Program-made: the position numbers and the translations under genes | Assembly (NCBI GenBank): GCA_019915015.1 | Contig: JAHBBC010000001.1 | Span: forward strand, 4,030,001-4,094,000 | Direction of reading: 5' to 3' | Length of the DNA: 64,000 nucleotides | From: Auriscalpium vulgare | Taxonomy: Eukaryota > Basidiomycota > Agaricomycetes > Russulales > Auriscalpiaceae | Part shown: in pieces, positions 9,551 to 20,973 of the stretch | Layout: each line of letters starts with the position of its first letter | Position numbering within the stretch: position 1 is the first letter of the stretch | The notes under the pieces: model-generated | What the model was told of the DNA's origin: nothing | Seen by the model: the letters and a program-made list of their open reading frames with translations, nothing else | Databases searched by the model: none

Positions 9551-11052
9551 ATGTCCAGCCCCCCGCCCGCCGCCGTCCAAGGCTACTCCGTCGACGAGCC
9601 CGCGGCCGCGCCCCCCGCCGCCACCGACATCGCCCTGCCCGCCTCGCCGCCGCCCGCCGCCGTGTCTCCGCCGCCCGGGCCACCCCCGCAGCACCACGAA
9701 CCCGAACCCGTGCGCCAGGCAGCCGACACGCCCTCGCTCCCGGAGCGGCCTGCCGAGGACGAGTTCGCCGATCCGCAGATCGCGTCGCTGCATGCTATCT
9801 TTCCGGACTTCGACGCTGCGCTCCTGTACGTCTGATGGCTAATTTCGTTTCGTGGTCGTGCATACACATGCGATGCTGACGGGCGGGGGTGGCGTGCAGG
9901 CAGTCGGTGCTGGAGAGCGTCGGCGGGAACGAGGACCGCGCGGTCGATGCGCTGCTCGGCATGAGCGACCCCGAGCACGTCCCCACCGCCGCGCCGCCGC
10001 CGAATCCGAATCCGCAGGTGCGCGCCCCGCATCCCGACCGATCCTGCTCTAGCTGAAATCTTCCGTCTCCCTCCTTGCCTCTCGGTGCGTTTGTGGGTGG
10101 TGCGCGCAGCGCACGCTCACGCAGGAGGAGCTCGACGAGGAGTTCGCGCGGCAGCTCATGCTGCAGGACGAGCAGGAGTACCAGCAGCGCCGCCAGGCGC
10201 CGCTCGCATACACGCCGCGCGCGGGGCGCCCGCAGGGCCTCCCGCCCGCGGCGGACCCGGAGCGCGCGCCCGGCGCGGACGGCCAGAAGGACACGATGGC
10301 GGACGTGCAGGAGCACATCAGCCGCATCGCGGAGAGTGCGCGCCCCCTCGTCTCATGCAGCGCGACCGTGGACTGACGTGTGCGCATCCGCATCCGCAGC
10401 GGGCAAGCGCACGTTCAGCAGCCTCGTCTCGAAGGTGAAGGCGAAGGTGCAGGAGTTCGACCAGGCCCGGTGCGCATTGTTTCGCTTCTCTGCTCGTCTG
10501 CGCGCGCGATGCTGACGCGGACGCGGCGGAAGGAACACGCCGCAGGGCCAGGGCCCGTCGTCTGCGGCGGGCACGCAGCCGTCGTGGGGCACGCCGGGCG
10601 GGCAGCCCGGCCTCGACCGCCACGCGCAGGCGGCGTACTACGCCCCGCGCGCGCCGGCCGACGCACCCCCTGCGGCCAGTGCAAGTGCAAGTGCGTTCTA
10701 CCCTCGCTCCTCCCCTCGTCCGATTGGCGGTGCTCATGTCGCGCTGTTGCAGACAGCGCGAGCCCGCCGGCGCCGCTGCCGTCGCTCGCCCCAGCCGAGG
10801 GCGGGGCCACGCCGCCCCCGCCGTCCACGAGCCCCGGGCGCCCGAACATCGACGCCGGTGCGCCCGCTCTGCCTTGCCTGACCCGCTGCGTTGCACTGAC
10901 CGTTCCACGGCGGAGTAGGCAAGATCGGCCTGCTGCCCAAGCGGCCTGTGTCGCTCGTGGGCGCGGGCGCGGCGGGGCGGCAGCCGGACGACGAGGACGA
11001 CGAGCTGGAGTATGTGGAGAATCCGTTCGAGGAGGGCCCCACGCGCACATAA
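9551..11052 (+). CDS. CUE-domain ubiquitin-binding protein (Cue5/Don1-like)
   Basis: Seven exons (9551-9825, 9900-10017, 10110-10335, 10400-10469, 10533-10690, 10753-10857, 10919-11052) join in phase to 361 residues. After a Pro/Ala-rich start, residues about 72-115 form a CUE domain: PQIASLHAIFPDFD, then LESVGGNEDRAVDALLGMSD. A charged helix (QEELDEEFARQLMLQDEQEY) follows, then disordered sequence and an acidic C-terminus (DDEDDELEYVENPF). Fungal proteins of this layout bind ubiquitin, and yeast Cue5 links ubiquitinated cargo to autophagy. The intron before exon 5 uses an AAG acceptor, chosen because it alone restores the frame. Confidence 0.75.
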
Positions 11053-12081
11053 GGTCGCACAACGAAGTATCGGGAAATATGAGGATCGGAAGGACTTTGA
11101 AGATTTATTCTGCGTGTGTAGGTTGCGTATTTGGCGGCGGCGGGCGGATATACCATGGCGGACTGAGTGTTGTCCTATGCGATTATATATATATAGACGT
11201 TGTAGGTTGCCGTTCGAATATATGTGGCGTGCCAAGGATGCCGACGGTCGATGACGAAGGAGTAAGTCTGAGTAAGTACACAGGAACCAGATCTGCGCTG
11301 GCCACCGAGATGAGGCGTCGGGTCGGGCCGTGGTGACGAAAGCTATCTCTGCATATGGGCGCCTCTGAAATATAAAGCCTGGTCGACAACTTATGAGGTA
11401 GGGATGTATGTGGCCTCGACGTCGACTGCAGAAACCGCTACTTGCAGCCGCAGCGGAGAGACGTACGGTGTCATTGCACCTTGTTCACGTTAGTCCCTCC
11501 GTCGATCGCGAGGCTGAGGCCTTGTAATGTCTCGGTGATCTTCGAGGAGCACGCGTGCCGTGCCTGCCGGCAGTGGCAGCGTGAGTCGACCGAGGTCGAC
11601 CGCGATGATGCCTTCCGCCACAGGATGGCGACGATGCACGAAGCGGGAAAGATTGATCGCGATGCAGCTTGCGCGGGCTATCGATGGTCGGGTCGCACCG
11701 CCAATCACGGCGAGCACACGCTCGAGTGTGTCGGGAGGGCTGCACGGCCCCAGTGCAGGCGCATCAGAACATGAACATCATGAATCACGTCGCTTTGCCT
11801 GGCTCGCAACGCCCGAGTCAAAGGCCGCGAGCATTTGATTCCAAAGACTTTGTAGGAAAGCTGGCGGTACACAAGGAGTTCGGAACGACGGAATACTGAA
11901 ACCTAGCGAGACTCGTATGAGACGGCGGCGGGAACTCGGGAGTCGGGAGTCGGGGCCGGGGCGGTCACGGGGACGCATTTGTCAGGCCGGCGCGCCACCT
12001 GATATACCCGCCGGGCATCTTATCGCGCATCGACGCTTTTTCTCCACGTACTACGTCTTCCCCCCGCCCCCGACAGCGACG
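11053..12081. other. Intergenic between CUE and bZIP genes
   Basis: No supported gene. Short frames here show no splice-consistent continuation. The last 150 bp before 12082 are pyrimidine-rich (CCCCCGCCCCCGACAG) and probably form the bZIP gene leader. Confidence 0.5.
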
Positions 12082-12930
12082 ATGGCGCCCCCCAGCCTGC
12101 ACGGCCTCAACATCGTCCAGCCCGCGCACGCGCCCCCCGCGTCCTACATGTCCGATGCGCAGGACCTGCTCAACCTCCCGCACTTCCCCGAGCTCTCCGC
12201 GCAGCTCGACCTCTGGACGAACCTCGCCTTCGAGCAGGACGAGCCGCCCCTCGCGCGCACATCCACATCCACATCCACATCCACATCCACATCCACATCC
12301 ACATCCACATCCACATCCACATCCACGTCCACGACAGCACACCCCACCGACGACGCAGGCGACGAGGACGACGAGGACGAGGCGCCCGCGCCCGAGCCGG
12401 CGCGGCCGTTCGACATCGCGAGCATCCTCGCGGGCTTCGGCGTCGACCCGTTCGCCGCGCCGCCCGCGCCCGCCGGCGCGCCCGCGCCCACGCTCGCGCA
12501 GATCCTCGCGCTGTACCCGCAGGGCCTGTACCCGCCGCCGCCCGCGCCGCTGCCCGCGCGCGCGCCGCCCGCCAAGCGCGCGCGCACGCGCAAGGCGTCC
12601 GTGTCCGCGAGCACCGCCGCCGACGCCGAGGAGCCGGACGCGGAGGAGGGCGGGGGCGCGCCGCTGGGGCTGAGCGCGGCGGAGGACAAGCGGCGGCGCA
12701 ACACGGCGGCGTCGGCGCGCTTCCGGCTGAAGAAGAAGGAGCGCGAGGCGGCGCTGGAGAAGAAGTCGAAGGAGCTCGAGGGCAGGGTGAGCGAGCTCGA
12801 GCGCGAGTGCGAGGGGCTGCGGAGGGAGAATGGGTGGCTGAAGGGGCTCGTGGTGGGCGTGACGGGCGCGGGCGCGGCGCAGCAGCAGGGCGTGAGCGCG
12901 GGGGCGAAGCGGCCGAGAGAGGGCAAGTGA
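12082..12930 (+). CDS. bZIP transcription factor (Cys-3/Met4-like basic region)
   Basis: An intronless frame of 282 residues. The N-terminal half is acidic and proline-rich, as in activation domains, and is interrupted by a (Thr-Ser)n run encoded by a hexanucleotide repeat. Around residue 190 comes EDKRRRNTAASARFRLKKKE, the basic region with the NTAASARFR core typical of fungal sulfur regulators related to cys-3/MET4 and similar factors. A leucine zipper-like helix follows (ELEGRVSELERECEGLRREN). It presumably acts in the nucleus as a dimer. Assignment to sulfur control rests on the basic-region match alone. The start at 12082 is the first ATG in a pyrimidine-rich leader; an upstream in-frame extension exists but has no ATG until 11917. 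Confidence 0.8.
   Translation: MAPPSLHGLNIVQPAHAPPASYMSDAQDLLNLPHFPELSAQLDLWTNLAFEQDEPPLARTSTSTSTSTSTSTSTSTSTSTSTSTTAHPTDDAGDEDDEDEAPAPEPARPFDIASILAGFGVDPFAAPPAPAGAPAPTLAQILALYPQGLYPPPPAPLPARAPPAKRARTRKASVSASTAADAEEPDAEEGGGAPLGLSAAEDKRRRNTAASARFRLKKKEREAALEKKSKELEGRVSELERECEGLRRENGWLKGLVVGVTGAGAAQQQGVSAGAKRPREGK
12259..12330. repeat. Hexanucleotide microsatellite in bZIP coding region
   Basis: Eleven copies of ACATCC plus one ACGTCC variant, encoding alternating Thr and Ser. Because the unit is two codons, length changes keep the frame and vary the linker between the acidic segments. Confidence 0.95.
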
Positions 12931-14563
12931 GCGGGGCGGGGTAATCTTATTTTGTTTTGTTTTCTTGAGTGCACGCTGAGGGTGCGTCGTACGTGTGTGT
13001 GTATGGGTTCACCGACGTTTTCAGGCTCGTGACTCGGATGTAGGACAGAAGTAGCATCAATTATATTTTTACAGCTCTGCTCGCACCAGACGGGACAGGA
13101 ACAACGACGACGACGGGTGAAGCAGAAGATGACTCGAGGGATGTGGGACACCCGGACAGCATCGGCCGACATTCCGCGCGGGGTCGGCCGCACCTCCGAT
13201 GCGCATTCGACATCACCTGTGAGGTCAACTTGAACGTGTGACGCACCCAGCACGCCGGGATGCTGATGCAGACGTCGACTCCCAAGATTAGCCCACGCCC
13301 ACCCGGTCCCCACGGCGCATGTCAGTCAGCACGCCGAGGGCAGCTGACGGGGCTTCGTTCGCAGGGGCCGCCGGCACGCTTTGACAACGGTTTGATAGAG
13401 CAGCGCGCGGGGTAAGAGCGCTGCCTGTGGTGCATGGAGATGGAGTGCTACGCGCGGTGAGCAGATCCGCACTGGCAGCCTCCCGGGCACGGACAGCGGG
13501 CGGCCGAGGCGACGTCGGCGTGCAAGGCCGGTTCAAGTTCCCGAGGGACGGCGCCCGGCCTGGGAAGAAGAGACTCAGCGACACGACCTGGCCAGGAGAA
13601 GCCCCTCACCGCGACGAGCATCATCGAGTGGGTGATGCTACACAGGCTTGAAGGAGTACAGACTGGGCACAGCGATATGTGCATCTGCTGCGGTTCGTAG
13701 ACGACGCGGGCCGTGCAGATCCCCGACGTCGACGGCCACTGCCACACGATGAGCATGCGGATCCACCGCGGGCCCAGCCAAGGCAGACAGGGCAGGCCTC
13801 TTCTGGGAGAGGAAGCGCGCGAGGAGAGGATTGGCGACGGGATTCGCACCTCGCACGATCGGCGCGGCTGCGAGGAGGACGGCCGCAGGGAGGCGTACGT
13901 ACGCGGACGGGCATGCAGGAGATGGATTCGGCGGGCGGCGGTTTATGTATGTGTGGGCGGATGGCGAGCTCTTGCGCGAGGGTAGGGATCCGGGCAGGAG
14001 GGCATGCATGCATGGATTGCGCATTTTGGCTCCAAATGATGAGTGCCAGAGGGAGTTTATGGTGGAGGCCTGGGACGGGGATGACGCGGGGATGACTGAG
14101 CATGCGCATGAGCATGGCGGGCGGGCGGGCGGGTGTTGCGCCATCTGGCGTGCGTTGACGCGAGCTCGAGCGCAGGCAGAATTAGAATTCGAGAACTTTG
14201 GCGTCGCCTTGGGGAAGTAAGCACGTAGCCTCGGGCCGCGCCCTGCATAGGAACGCGGGTGCGCCCTGGGAGGGAACGGCTCAGACGACTTGCCAGCCAG
14301 CAAAAGGCGAAGGAGGCGTGGCGGCGTCGATGTCGGTCCGGGTGGCCAGATGTCGCCTCCCGACCAGCAGCTGGATTGCAGTACTAGCAAACACTAAGTA
14401 GGGCCTCGTTGGGGCCTCGTCGAGCACTCCAGATCCACGCGCCGATGCATTTCCAACCCCGCGGCCCCGCCCCGCCCCGCTGACCAATCCCTCCCGTCAC
14501 CTCTCTCGCCTCTCGCCTCGCCTCCCGCTCACCACCACCACCACCACCACCACCACGAACGCG
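12931..14563. other. GC-rich intergenic before Cwc24 gene
   Basis: No gene can be supported. Several long open frames on both strands here are products of high GC. None shows a recognisable motif or phase-consistent introns. A (CCA)n tract at about 14530-14555 lies just upstream of the Cwc24 start. Confidence 0.45.
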
Positions 14564-15751
14564 ATGGCGCCCCCGTCCACCGAAACCACCAACGTCCCCT
14601 TCTTCAAGAAAAAGCGCGCGCGCCCCTCCACCGCCCGCCAGCGCACGCCCGACGCCCCCGCCCCCGCCTCCTCCTCCTCCACACACACACCCGCCGCGTC
14701 CACCTCTGCATCACAGGTCGTGCTCCCCGCGCGCAAGCCCGCCGCCTCGCTGCTCTCCGCCGGGACCAAGCGCCCCTCCGCCCCCCGTGATGGCTATGGA
14801 GACGGGGACGCCGACGACGGCGAGCGCGCGGACGGGCCGGGCGTGAACTGGGGCGCGCGCGGCGGCGGCGGCGCGCAGGGCGCCGCGCTCGACATCCTCG
14901 CGGGCGACGCGGCCGAGGAGCTGCTCGCCAAGCGGCGGCGCGTCGACCCCTCCGACGGCGACTTTGACGCGACGAAGGACGACCGGCTGTATAAAGGCGT
15001 GAGCGGGTATAGCGAGCGGATCGCGAAGAGCAAGGACGTGCCGAAGGCGATGCGCGCGGGCCCGCAGCGCGCGCCGGTGGGGAGCGTGATCAAGACGGTG
15101 ACGATGGTGGATTACCAGCCGGATGTGTGTAAGGATTATAAAGGTGCGTGCGCGTGTTCGTTGGGGTGGGTGGGCGAAGCTGATGTGCGTGTGGGGGGGT
15201 GTTGTAGAGACGGGGTTCTGTGGGTTCGGAGATACGTGCAAGTTTCTGCACGATCGCGGGACATGTGCGTGCATCCGTTCATCCTCCTCCCCACACCGTG
15301 CTGACTCACACACTGCGCAGACCTGCAGGGCTGGCAGCTCGACAAGCTCGCCGCCGCGGCCCCCAAGTCCGCCGCGGACGCGCAGGGGGACTCGGACGAC
15401 GACGAGGCGATCCCGTTCAAGTGTTTGATCGGGCGGCACGCGTACACGGACCCGGTCGTGACCAAGTGCGGGCACTACTTCTGCACGGCGTGCGCGCTGC
15501 GGCGCTACGCGCGCACGCCCAAGTGCGCGGCGTGCGGCGCGGGGACGGGCGGCATCTTCAACCGCGCGGATAAGGTGATTGCGCGCATGAAGCGGATGCG
15601 CGCGGAGAAGGGCGTGCGGGATGAGGATGGGGATGGGGAGGAGAGCGGGGAGGGGGGAGGCGGGGGTGGGGAAAAGGGTGGGGGTGGGGGTGGGGATGTG
15701 CGGATCGAGGGGCTCGGTGAGGGGAGCGGGAGCGAGGAGGACGGGGAGTAG
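14564..15751 (+). CDS. Pre-mRNA splicing factor Cwc24/RNF113 (CCCH + RING)
   Basis: Three exons (14564-15143, 15208-15264, 15321-15751) join in phase to 355 residues. The N-terminal half is disordered with basic clusters. Then comes the family core [20 protein letters not shown] with the CCCH zinc finger (C-x8-C-x5-C-x3-H, ending CKFLH), GWQLD, and a RING region (PVVTKCGHYFCTACALRRYA). Cwc24 acts in the activated spliceosome near the 5' splice site. The oddity is the first RING pair: it reads KCLIGRH where family members have CxxC, so the second zinc-binding cysteine is glycine. The C-terminus is a Glu/Gly-rich tail. Confidence 0.85.
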
Positions 15752-17354
15752 TCGGCTCGCCGTTCCCCGGATATCGCTGCCTCGCTCGCGGCGCTGTCAC
15801 CGATGTCCCTCCCTCGCTCTGTAAGTCCAGTGTACGTGTACCGTTTCCGACATGAATGCCATGCCATCTGCCAGGCTGCTCGCGGTGCCGCGCCGGCGTC
15901 TTCGAATTCGTAAACGTAGACGTCAGCAAGTCCCCGCAGCCGTCGGTACGACGTAAGTGCGCGTCCGCCAGGAAGCCGGGGAAGCGGGGCGCGGAGGGGT
16001 GCGCGCACGTAAGGACGGCCATGCATCGGCGACGTTCGATTCATCTGCGCGCACGCAAAAAAAAACACCACGCCATGCCATGCCATGCCGCTAGTACCGG
16101 GTAAGCATGCGTAGCTAGGTTAGCGCAGCAAATTTCACATTTGTTCCAGCGCGATTGCACGGCGTCCCGGAGGGCAGAGAGACGACCATCGCGCTGTGCG
16201 GGGTCATCGAGCGCGCAGGCCCAGGGACCGACTGCCAGCGCGACGTGGGCCGACTCCCGATATGAACGTGGAGCGTGTGCAGGACGAGCACTGTGCGATG
16301 GACGGTTCTGGCGGGCATGCGCAGGACTCCACGTGATTGCGTGAGGCGGCGCGTCGAGTCGACGCGTCGGGGGACGGGGCTGGAGTAGGGCGGTCGATAA
16401 GTATTGCGACATTGGTTGGTGCTCGGGGGAGCAGCGCGCGCGAGACGCATATGTATACATCCATGCCGCAGCTCTTCCACGCGCCAGAGCGCGACGCCAA
16501 CACATGTACGCCCCACGCGCCTGACTTGCATGGACACCATCGCGGTGCTGACCCTTGCTGACCCGTCCCGGCGCGCCGGCGGATCGCGAGATTGCCGGGC
16601 GCGGACCAGGGGCGTCGGTGGCCAGAGCAGAAGCCGGCCTTCCGCGCGCAGATGCGATGCGCGGCGCCCGATGCGGACCGGAGCTGCGCATGCTGGCTCG
16701 CGCCGTCCGCGCCAGGCATCGCCGACGTCATGCATCCGCCCGCGTCCGCATGCATAGGATGCACGCCAGGCCGCCGTTCCTCCCCACCCACCTACCACAC
16801 GCGGCGGCGGACGCGCGGCGAAATCCAATCTCGCGGCGCGCGCGTATCGCGATCCCAAGTCCGCGAGCGCGGGTGGCGTCGGCGTGCGCGGGCGTGACAG
16901 GGCGGCCGTGCTCGAAGGCCTCGCGCCCCGCGTATGCGCGTGGAATGGGAGGAGGGGGCACTTGCGCGGCGCGCGGCGGCGGCGATCCGGCGATCGGGCT
17001 GGGATCGCGGCCCTCGGGCGCGGCGGCGGCTTGGCGCGGGCCGTCTGCCGCTGCGTGCGCGACGGAGGGACGTCAGCCGCGCCGCATGTGCAGGCCGTCA
17101 GACTCTGACACGGACAGCCCTGACGTGAGCGCGCGGGGGCAATGGAGCGCGCGACGCAATCTGAGCACTCTGCGCGCGCGAGGGCGGGCGCATCCGAGTC
17201 CGCCGCGGGTATAGCTATCGTACACACCGTATGGACTGTAGTAAGTATCCCAAGAATCGCACATGCAGTGCCCATCGCGCCCAAGAATCGCGCCCGCACG
17301 CACGCACGCACATCCACGCCCGCGCTTCCACATCCACACCCACCCCGCACCCGC
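15752..17354. other. GC-rich intergenic between convergent Cwc24 and C2H2 genes
   Basis: Very long open frames occur on both strands (for example about 16115-17935 minus) but are arginine/proline-rich shadows without splice or motif support. No RNA gene was recognised. Short CATGC repeats lie at about 16072-16090. Confidence 0.45.
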
Positions 17355-18145
17355 CTACGACGCGGAGCCCTGGCGCGGCGGCATCTTGTCGCACGGCTTG
17401 TCGTAGTGGCGCTTGAGCGAGTCGACGCGCGCGTAGCCCTTGCCGCAGTACCGGCACGTGTGCTGGATCGTCGTGTGGTGGCTCTCGAAGTGCCGCTTGC
17501 GGTCGTGCGGCCGCGTGAACGTCGCCGGGCACAGCTCGCACGTGTACGGCGACGCGCCCGCGCCCGCACCCGCGCCCGGCGGCGAGCTCGAGCTTGCCGC
17601 GTACGCCGGGTAGGCGGGGTACGGCGGCTGCGCGTACGCCTGCGCCTGCGCCTGCGCGGGCGTGACGACGTACGGGCTGCCGCTGCCGCCGTCGTAGTAG
17701 CCGTGCTGCTGCTGCGCCTGCGCCTGCGCCTGCGCCTGCGCCTGCGCCTGCGCCTGCTGCTGCTGCTGCTGCTGGGACGGCACGACGGGGTGGCCCTGCT
17801 GCATGGGGCGGTAGTTCTGGTAGTGCGGCGGCACGCGCGGGTCGAGCGCGTCGGCGGCGTAGAGCGACTGGGGCGGCGGCGGCGGCGGGTAGGCGCCGTA
17901 CGCGGCGGGCACGCCGGAGGGCTGGGGCTGCGCAAAGGGGAGGGCGGCTGCGCGGGTCACGGTCAGTGTGTGTGTGCGGGGCGGGGGGCGGGGGCGCGTA
18001 CGGGGGTAGGGCGCGGGGGCGGCGAGGACGCGGACGGGGGATGCGGCCAGGCGGGGGCGGCGGCGGGGGCGGCGGGGGCGGGGGGGGGGGCGGCGGGGCG
18101 GTAGGTGCGGCGGGCGGCGTAGGGGTCGGGGGTGTGGGACTGCAT
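17355..18145 (-). CDS. C2H2 zinc-finger protein with poly-Gln/Gln-Ala tract
   Basis: Exons 18002-18145 and 17355-17927 join in phase (ATG with MQSHTPDPYA) to 238 residues. An alternative upstream frame lacks this start. The N-terminus is Pro/Ala-rich; the middle holds Gln7 followed by a (Gln-Ala)n run; the C-terminus has two tandem fingers, CELCPATFTRPHDRKRHFESHH and the C2HC finger CRYCGKGYARVDSLKRHYDK. Two-finger proteins of this kind in fungi are usually DNA-binding regulators. No specific orthologue is recognised. Its promoter is shared with the phosphatase gene at 19040. Confidence 0.7.
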
Positions 18146-19039
18146 GGCGCACGGAGGGTGGGTGGCGGGGCGCGGGGCTCGCTATAAGTACTGCGCGCGC
18201 GACGCGATCGACGCTGGCGAACGGGGGGCTGGCGGCAGGGACGCGCGAGTGCAGCTGCACACAAGGCCATATGCCCCGTTGCGGAATAAAGTAATCAGCC
18301 TCCCGCCGCCTTCCCTTCGATGCAAGCACGGCACACGTCCGCCCGCGCGCCCCCCGGCCACCCGCCCGTCAGGACGGCACTCAGATCCGCCCCGACCAAG
18401 ACGTCGACGTCGACGGGAACGCCCGCCCCGACTCGGAGCGCACGCCGTGCGCGAGGATAGTGCGGGGCCCGCGCACCGGCGCACGCAGGCGGCGGCGTGG
18501 CAGGCAAATCGCGCGGTGGGGGGCACCGCGCGGGGCAGCGGGGGACGCGCTACGGGGCGCGCGCTGTGCAGTCTCCGCGCAGAACAAGGCAGAACAGAAC
18601 GCTCACAGTTCAGAACAAGAGCAGATGTAGATCTGTCGAGGGCCCGACGTGAAACGCGTACGTACGCCGCGTACGTGTCGCCCGACACACACACGTCGGT
18701 GCCGGGGCGGGGGGCGGGGCAGGCACCGTGCGCGCAGGCGGCAGCGCGTCCCCGCGGGGCGTCGGAGCGCCGTCAGCGCACGCCCGATCGGCGCCCCGCA
18801 TCGCGCAGGCGTTAGCGCGGGTCCGTATGCGCGCGCGGGCGGGCGGGACAGTATCGTCGGCGGGCGGGCGGCGTGTTTGCGGACAGTACTTGCGTCGGCC
18901 GTTGGGTCGGCGTCGGCGTCGACGCGGCGGCCAACCGTGACACGCTTGCTGTGACGGCGCGCGCGGCGGGGCGTTACACTTCCGGTGACGCGTGCCCAAT
19001 CCGATCCCGCCCACGCCCCGCCCCACCTGCGCACCCGCG
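18146..19039. promoter_or_regulatory. Divergent promoter between C2H2 and PPG1 genes
   Basis: About 0.9 kb separates two divergent starts. The segment is GC-rich without a clear TATA box. Open frames within it are not supported as genes. Co-regulation of the two neighbours is possible but untested. Confidence 0.4.
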
Positions 19040-20425
19040 ATGCCGTTCGACCTCGACGCCTGCATCGAGCAGCTGCTGCGCAAGCAGCTGCTGCACGAGG
19101 CGCTGCTGCGCGAGATCTGCGAGAAGACGAAGGAGGTGCTCATGCGCGAGTCGAACGTCGTGCACGTCAGCGCGCCCGTCACCGTCGTCGGCGACATCCA
19201 CGGGTGCGTTGCGTGCCCCGCCCCGCGCGGGGAGGTCGGCGTGTTGCGGTCGGCGCGCGTGCTGACGGCCTCTCAAGGCAGTTCTACGACCTCATAGAGA
19301 TCTTCCGCATAGGCGGGTATGCGCCGCATACGAACTACCTCTTTCTCGGTGCGTCGCTCCTCCCGCCGTGCGGGCCCAATGCTGACTTCCGTCTGTCTGT
19401 CTGTGCGTGTGGTGGTGGGTGCGCAGGCGACTACGTGGACCGCGGGCTGTTCAGCGTCGAGACCATCTCGCTCCTCACATGCCTCAAGCTGCGCTACCCC
19501 GACCGCGTCCAGCTCATCCGCGGCAACCACGAGTCGCGCGCCGTCACCCAGGTGCGCTTTCCCCTCTCCCCCCTCCCTCCCTCCCCTCCCGCGGCACAGC
19601 TGATGCGACGGCGATGGGCGGCAGTCGTACGGGTTCTACACGGAGTGCGTGCGCAAGTACGGCTCCTCGCGCGTGTGGACGTACTTCACGGACATGTTCG
19701 ACTTCCTCACGCTCTCCGTCGTCATCGACGACCGCATCTTCTGCGTCCACGGCGGTGCGCCCCTCCCTCCCCCTCCCCCTCCCGCTGCGGACGCTGACGC
19801 GCGCGCAGGCCTCTCGCCGTCCATACACTCCATCGACCAGATCAAGGTCGTCGACCGGTTTCGCGGTGCGTGCGGCGTGCGGGCGTGGGCGACGCTGACG
19901 CTGACGCTGACGGTGCAGAGATCCCGCACGAGGGCCCCATGGCGGACCTCGTCTGGTCCGACCCCGACCCCGAGAAAGAGGACTTCGCCATCTCCCCTCG
20001 GTACGCCCTCCCCCTCCCCCTCCCCCGTGCGCCCGCTGACCCACCCGTGCGCCCACCCCCAGCGGCGCAGGCTACACCTTCGGCTCGGGCGTCGTGCACA
20101 AGTTCCTCCAAACGAACGGCATGACGCACATCCTGCGCGCGCACCAGCTGTGCATGGAGGGCTACGCCGCGCTGTTCGACAAGCACCTCTCGACCGTGTG
20201 GAGCGCGCCGAACTACTGCTACCGCTGCGGGAACGCCGCGAGCATCCTCGAGGTCGGCCCGAACGGCGCGATGTACTTCAACGTGTTCGACGCCGCGCCC
20301 GAGAACGAGCGCGACGGCCCCGCGCACCAGGCCGCGCAGAGCGCCGGCGGGAAGGTGCGTGCGCGTCGTGCGCCAGGCGGATGGATGCTGACGGACGGAC
20401 GCAGCTCCCGGAGTACTTCCTGTAG
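19040..20425 (+). CDS. ppg1: PP2A-family Ser/Thr phosphatase catalytic subunit, PPG1 type
   Basis: Eight exons (19040-19203, 19278-19348, 19427-19551, 19625-19754, 19809-19865, 19919-20000, 20063-20354, 20405-20425) join in phase to 313 residues. Metal-binding motifs are complete: GDIHG (51-55), GDYVDRG (79-85), GNHE (111-114), HGG and RAHQ. The tail ends YFL, the methylation site of PP2A-like enzymes. Segments such as [28 protein letters not shown] and [10 protein letters not shown] match yeast Ppg1 better than PP2A, PP4 or Sit4. Yeast Ppg1 acts in glycogen accumulation and with the Far complex in mitophagy control. The second exon uses an AAG acceptor. Confidence 0.88.
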
Positions 20426-20973
20426 CGTAACGGCGCCCCGCTGTCGCGCCTCGGCGTGCCCCGACCCGACTGCAGCCGGCGCGGTACCATCACGACTAAT
20501 AACGACGACCGCCCGTTTGTAATTGCCCGCTTTGACTTGCGCCATGTCGCTACTTTATTTTCGGACAGGACATGCAACGCAGTGTAGCTTAGGGTGCCGA
20601 TCAAAATCTAAATAGAGTGACACGGCCGCTAGCGTGGTGGCTGGCTGCAGTACAGTATCAGCTGTGTATGCATGCATGTATGTGGCTGGCGGGCGGGCTG
20701 GCGGGCGGGCGGGGAAGTGTGTCCGCCCATTATGCATGCCAGCGAGAAGGTACCGTACCGTACAGACAGACGGACTCGGCGTGCACCTGGCGGGCAGCGG
20801 CAGCGGCCCACCAGCGACTCGGGCATGATATGACACACGCACGCACGCGGCCGCTGCCACACACGCTTCTTCGATCTTACGCACTGCCCGGCATCTCGAC
20901 AGCCCTACGTCCCATCCGGGCACGCCGCGACCAGGCATCCGCACAGTAAAACCAAAATGCCCCACACCCCACA

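Noticed and set aside
10318..11235. Long minus-strand frame opposite the CUE gene
   Set aside because: Shadow of the CUE exons; Arg-rich composition, no splice logic.
13060..14390. Minus-strand gene between bZIP and Cwc24
   Set aside because: Overlapping GC-driven frames only; no conserved motif or consistent introns.
16115..17935. Very long minus-strand open frame (about 600 codons)
   Set aside because: Arginine/proline-rich frame caused by high GC; it overlaps the true C2H2 zinc-finger exon in another frame and shows no motif.
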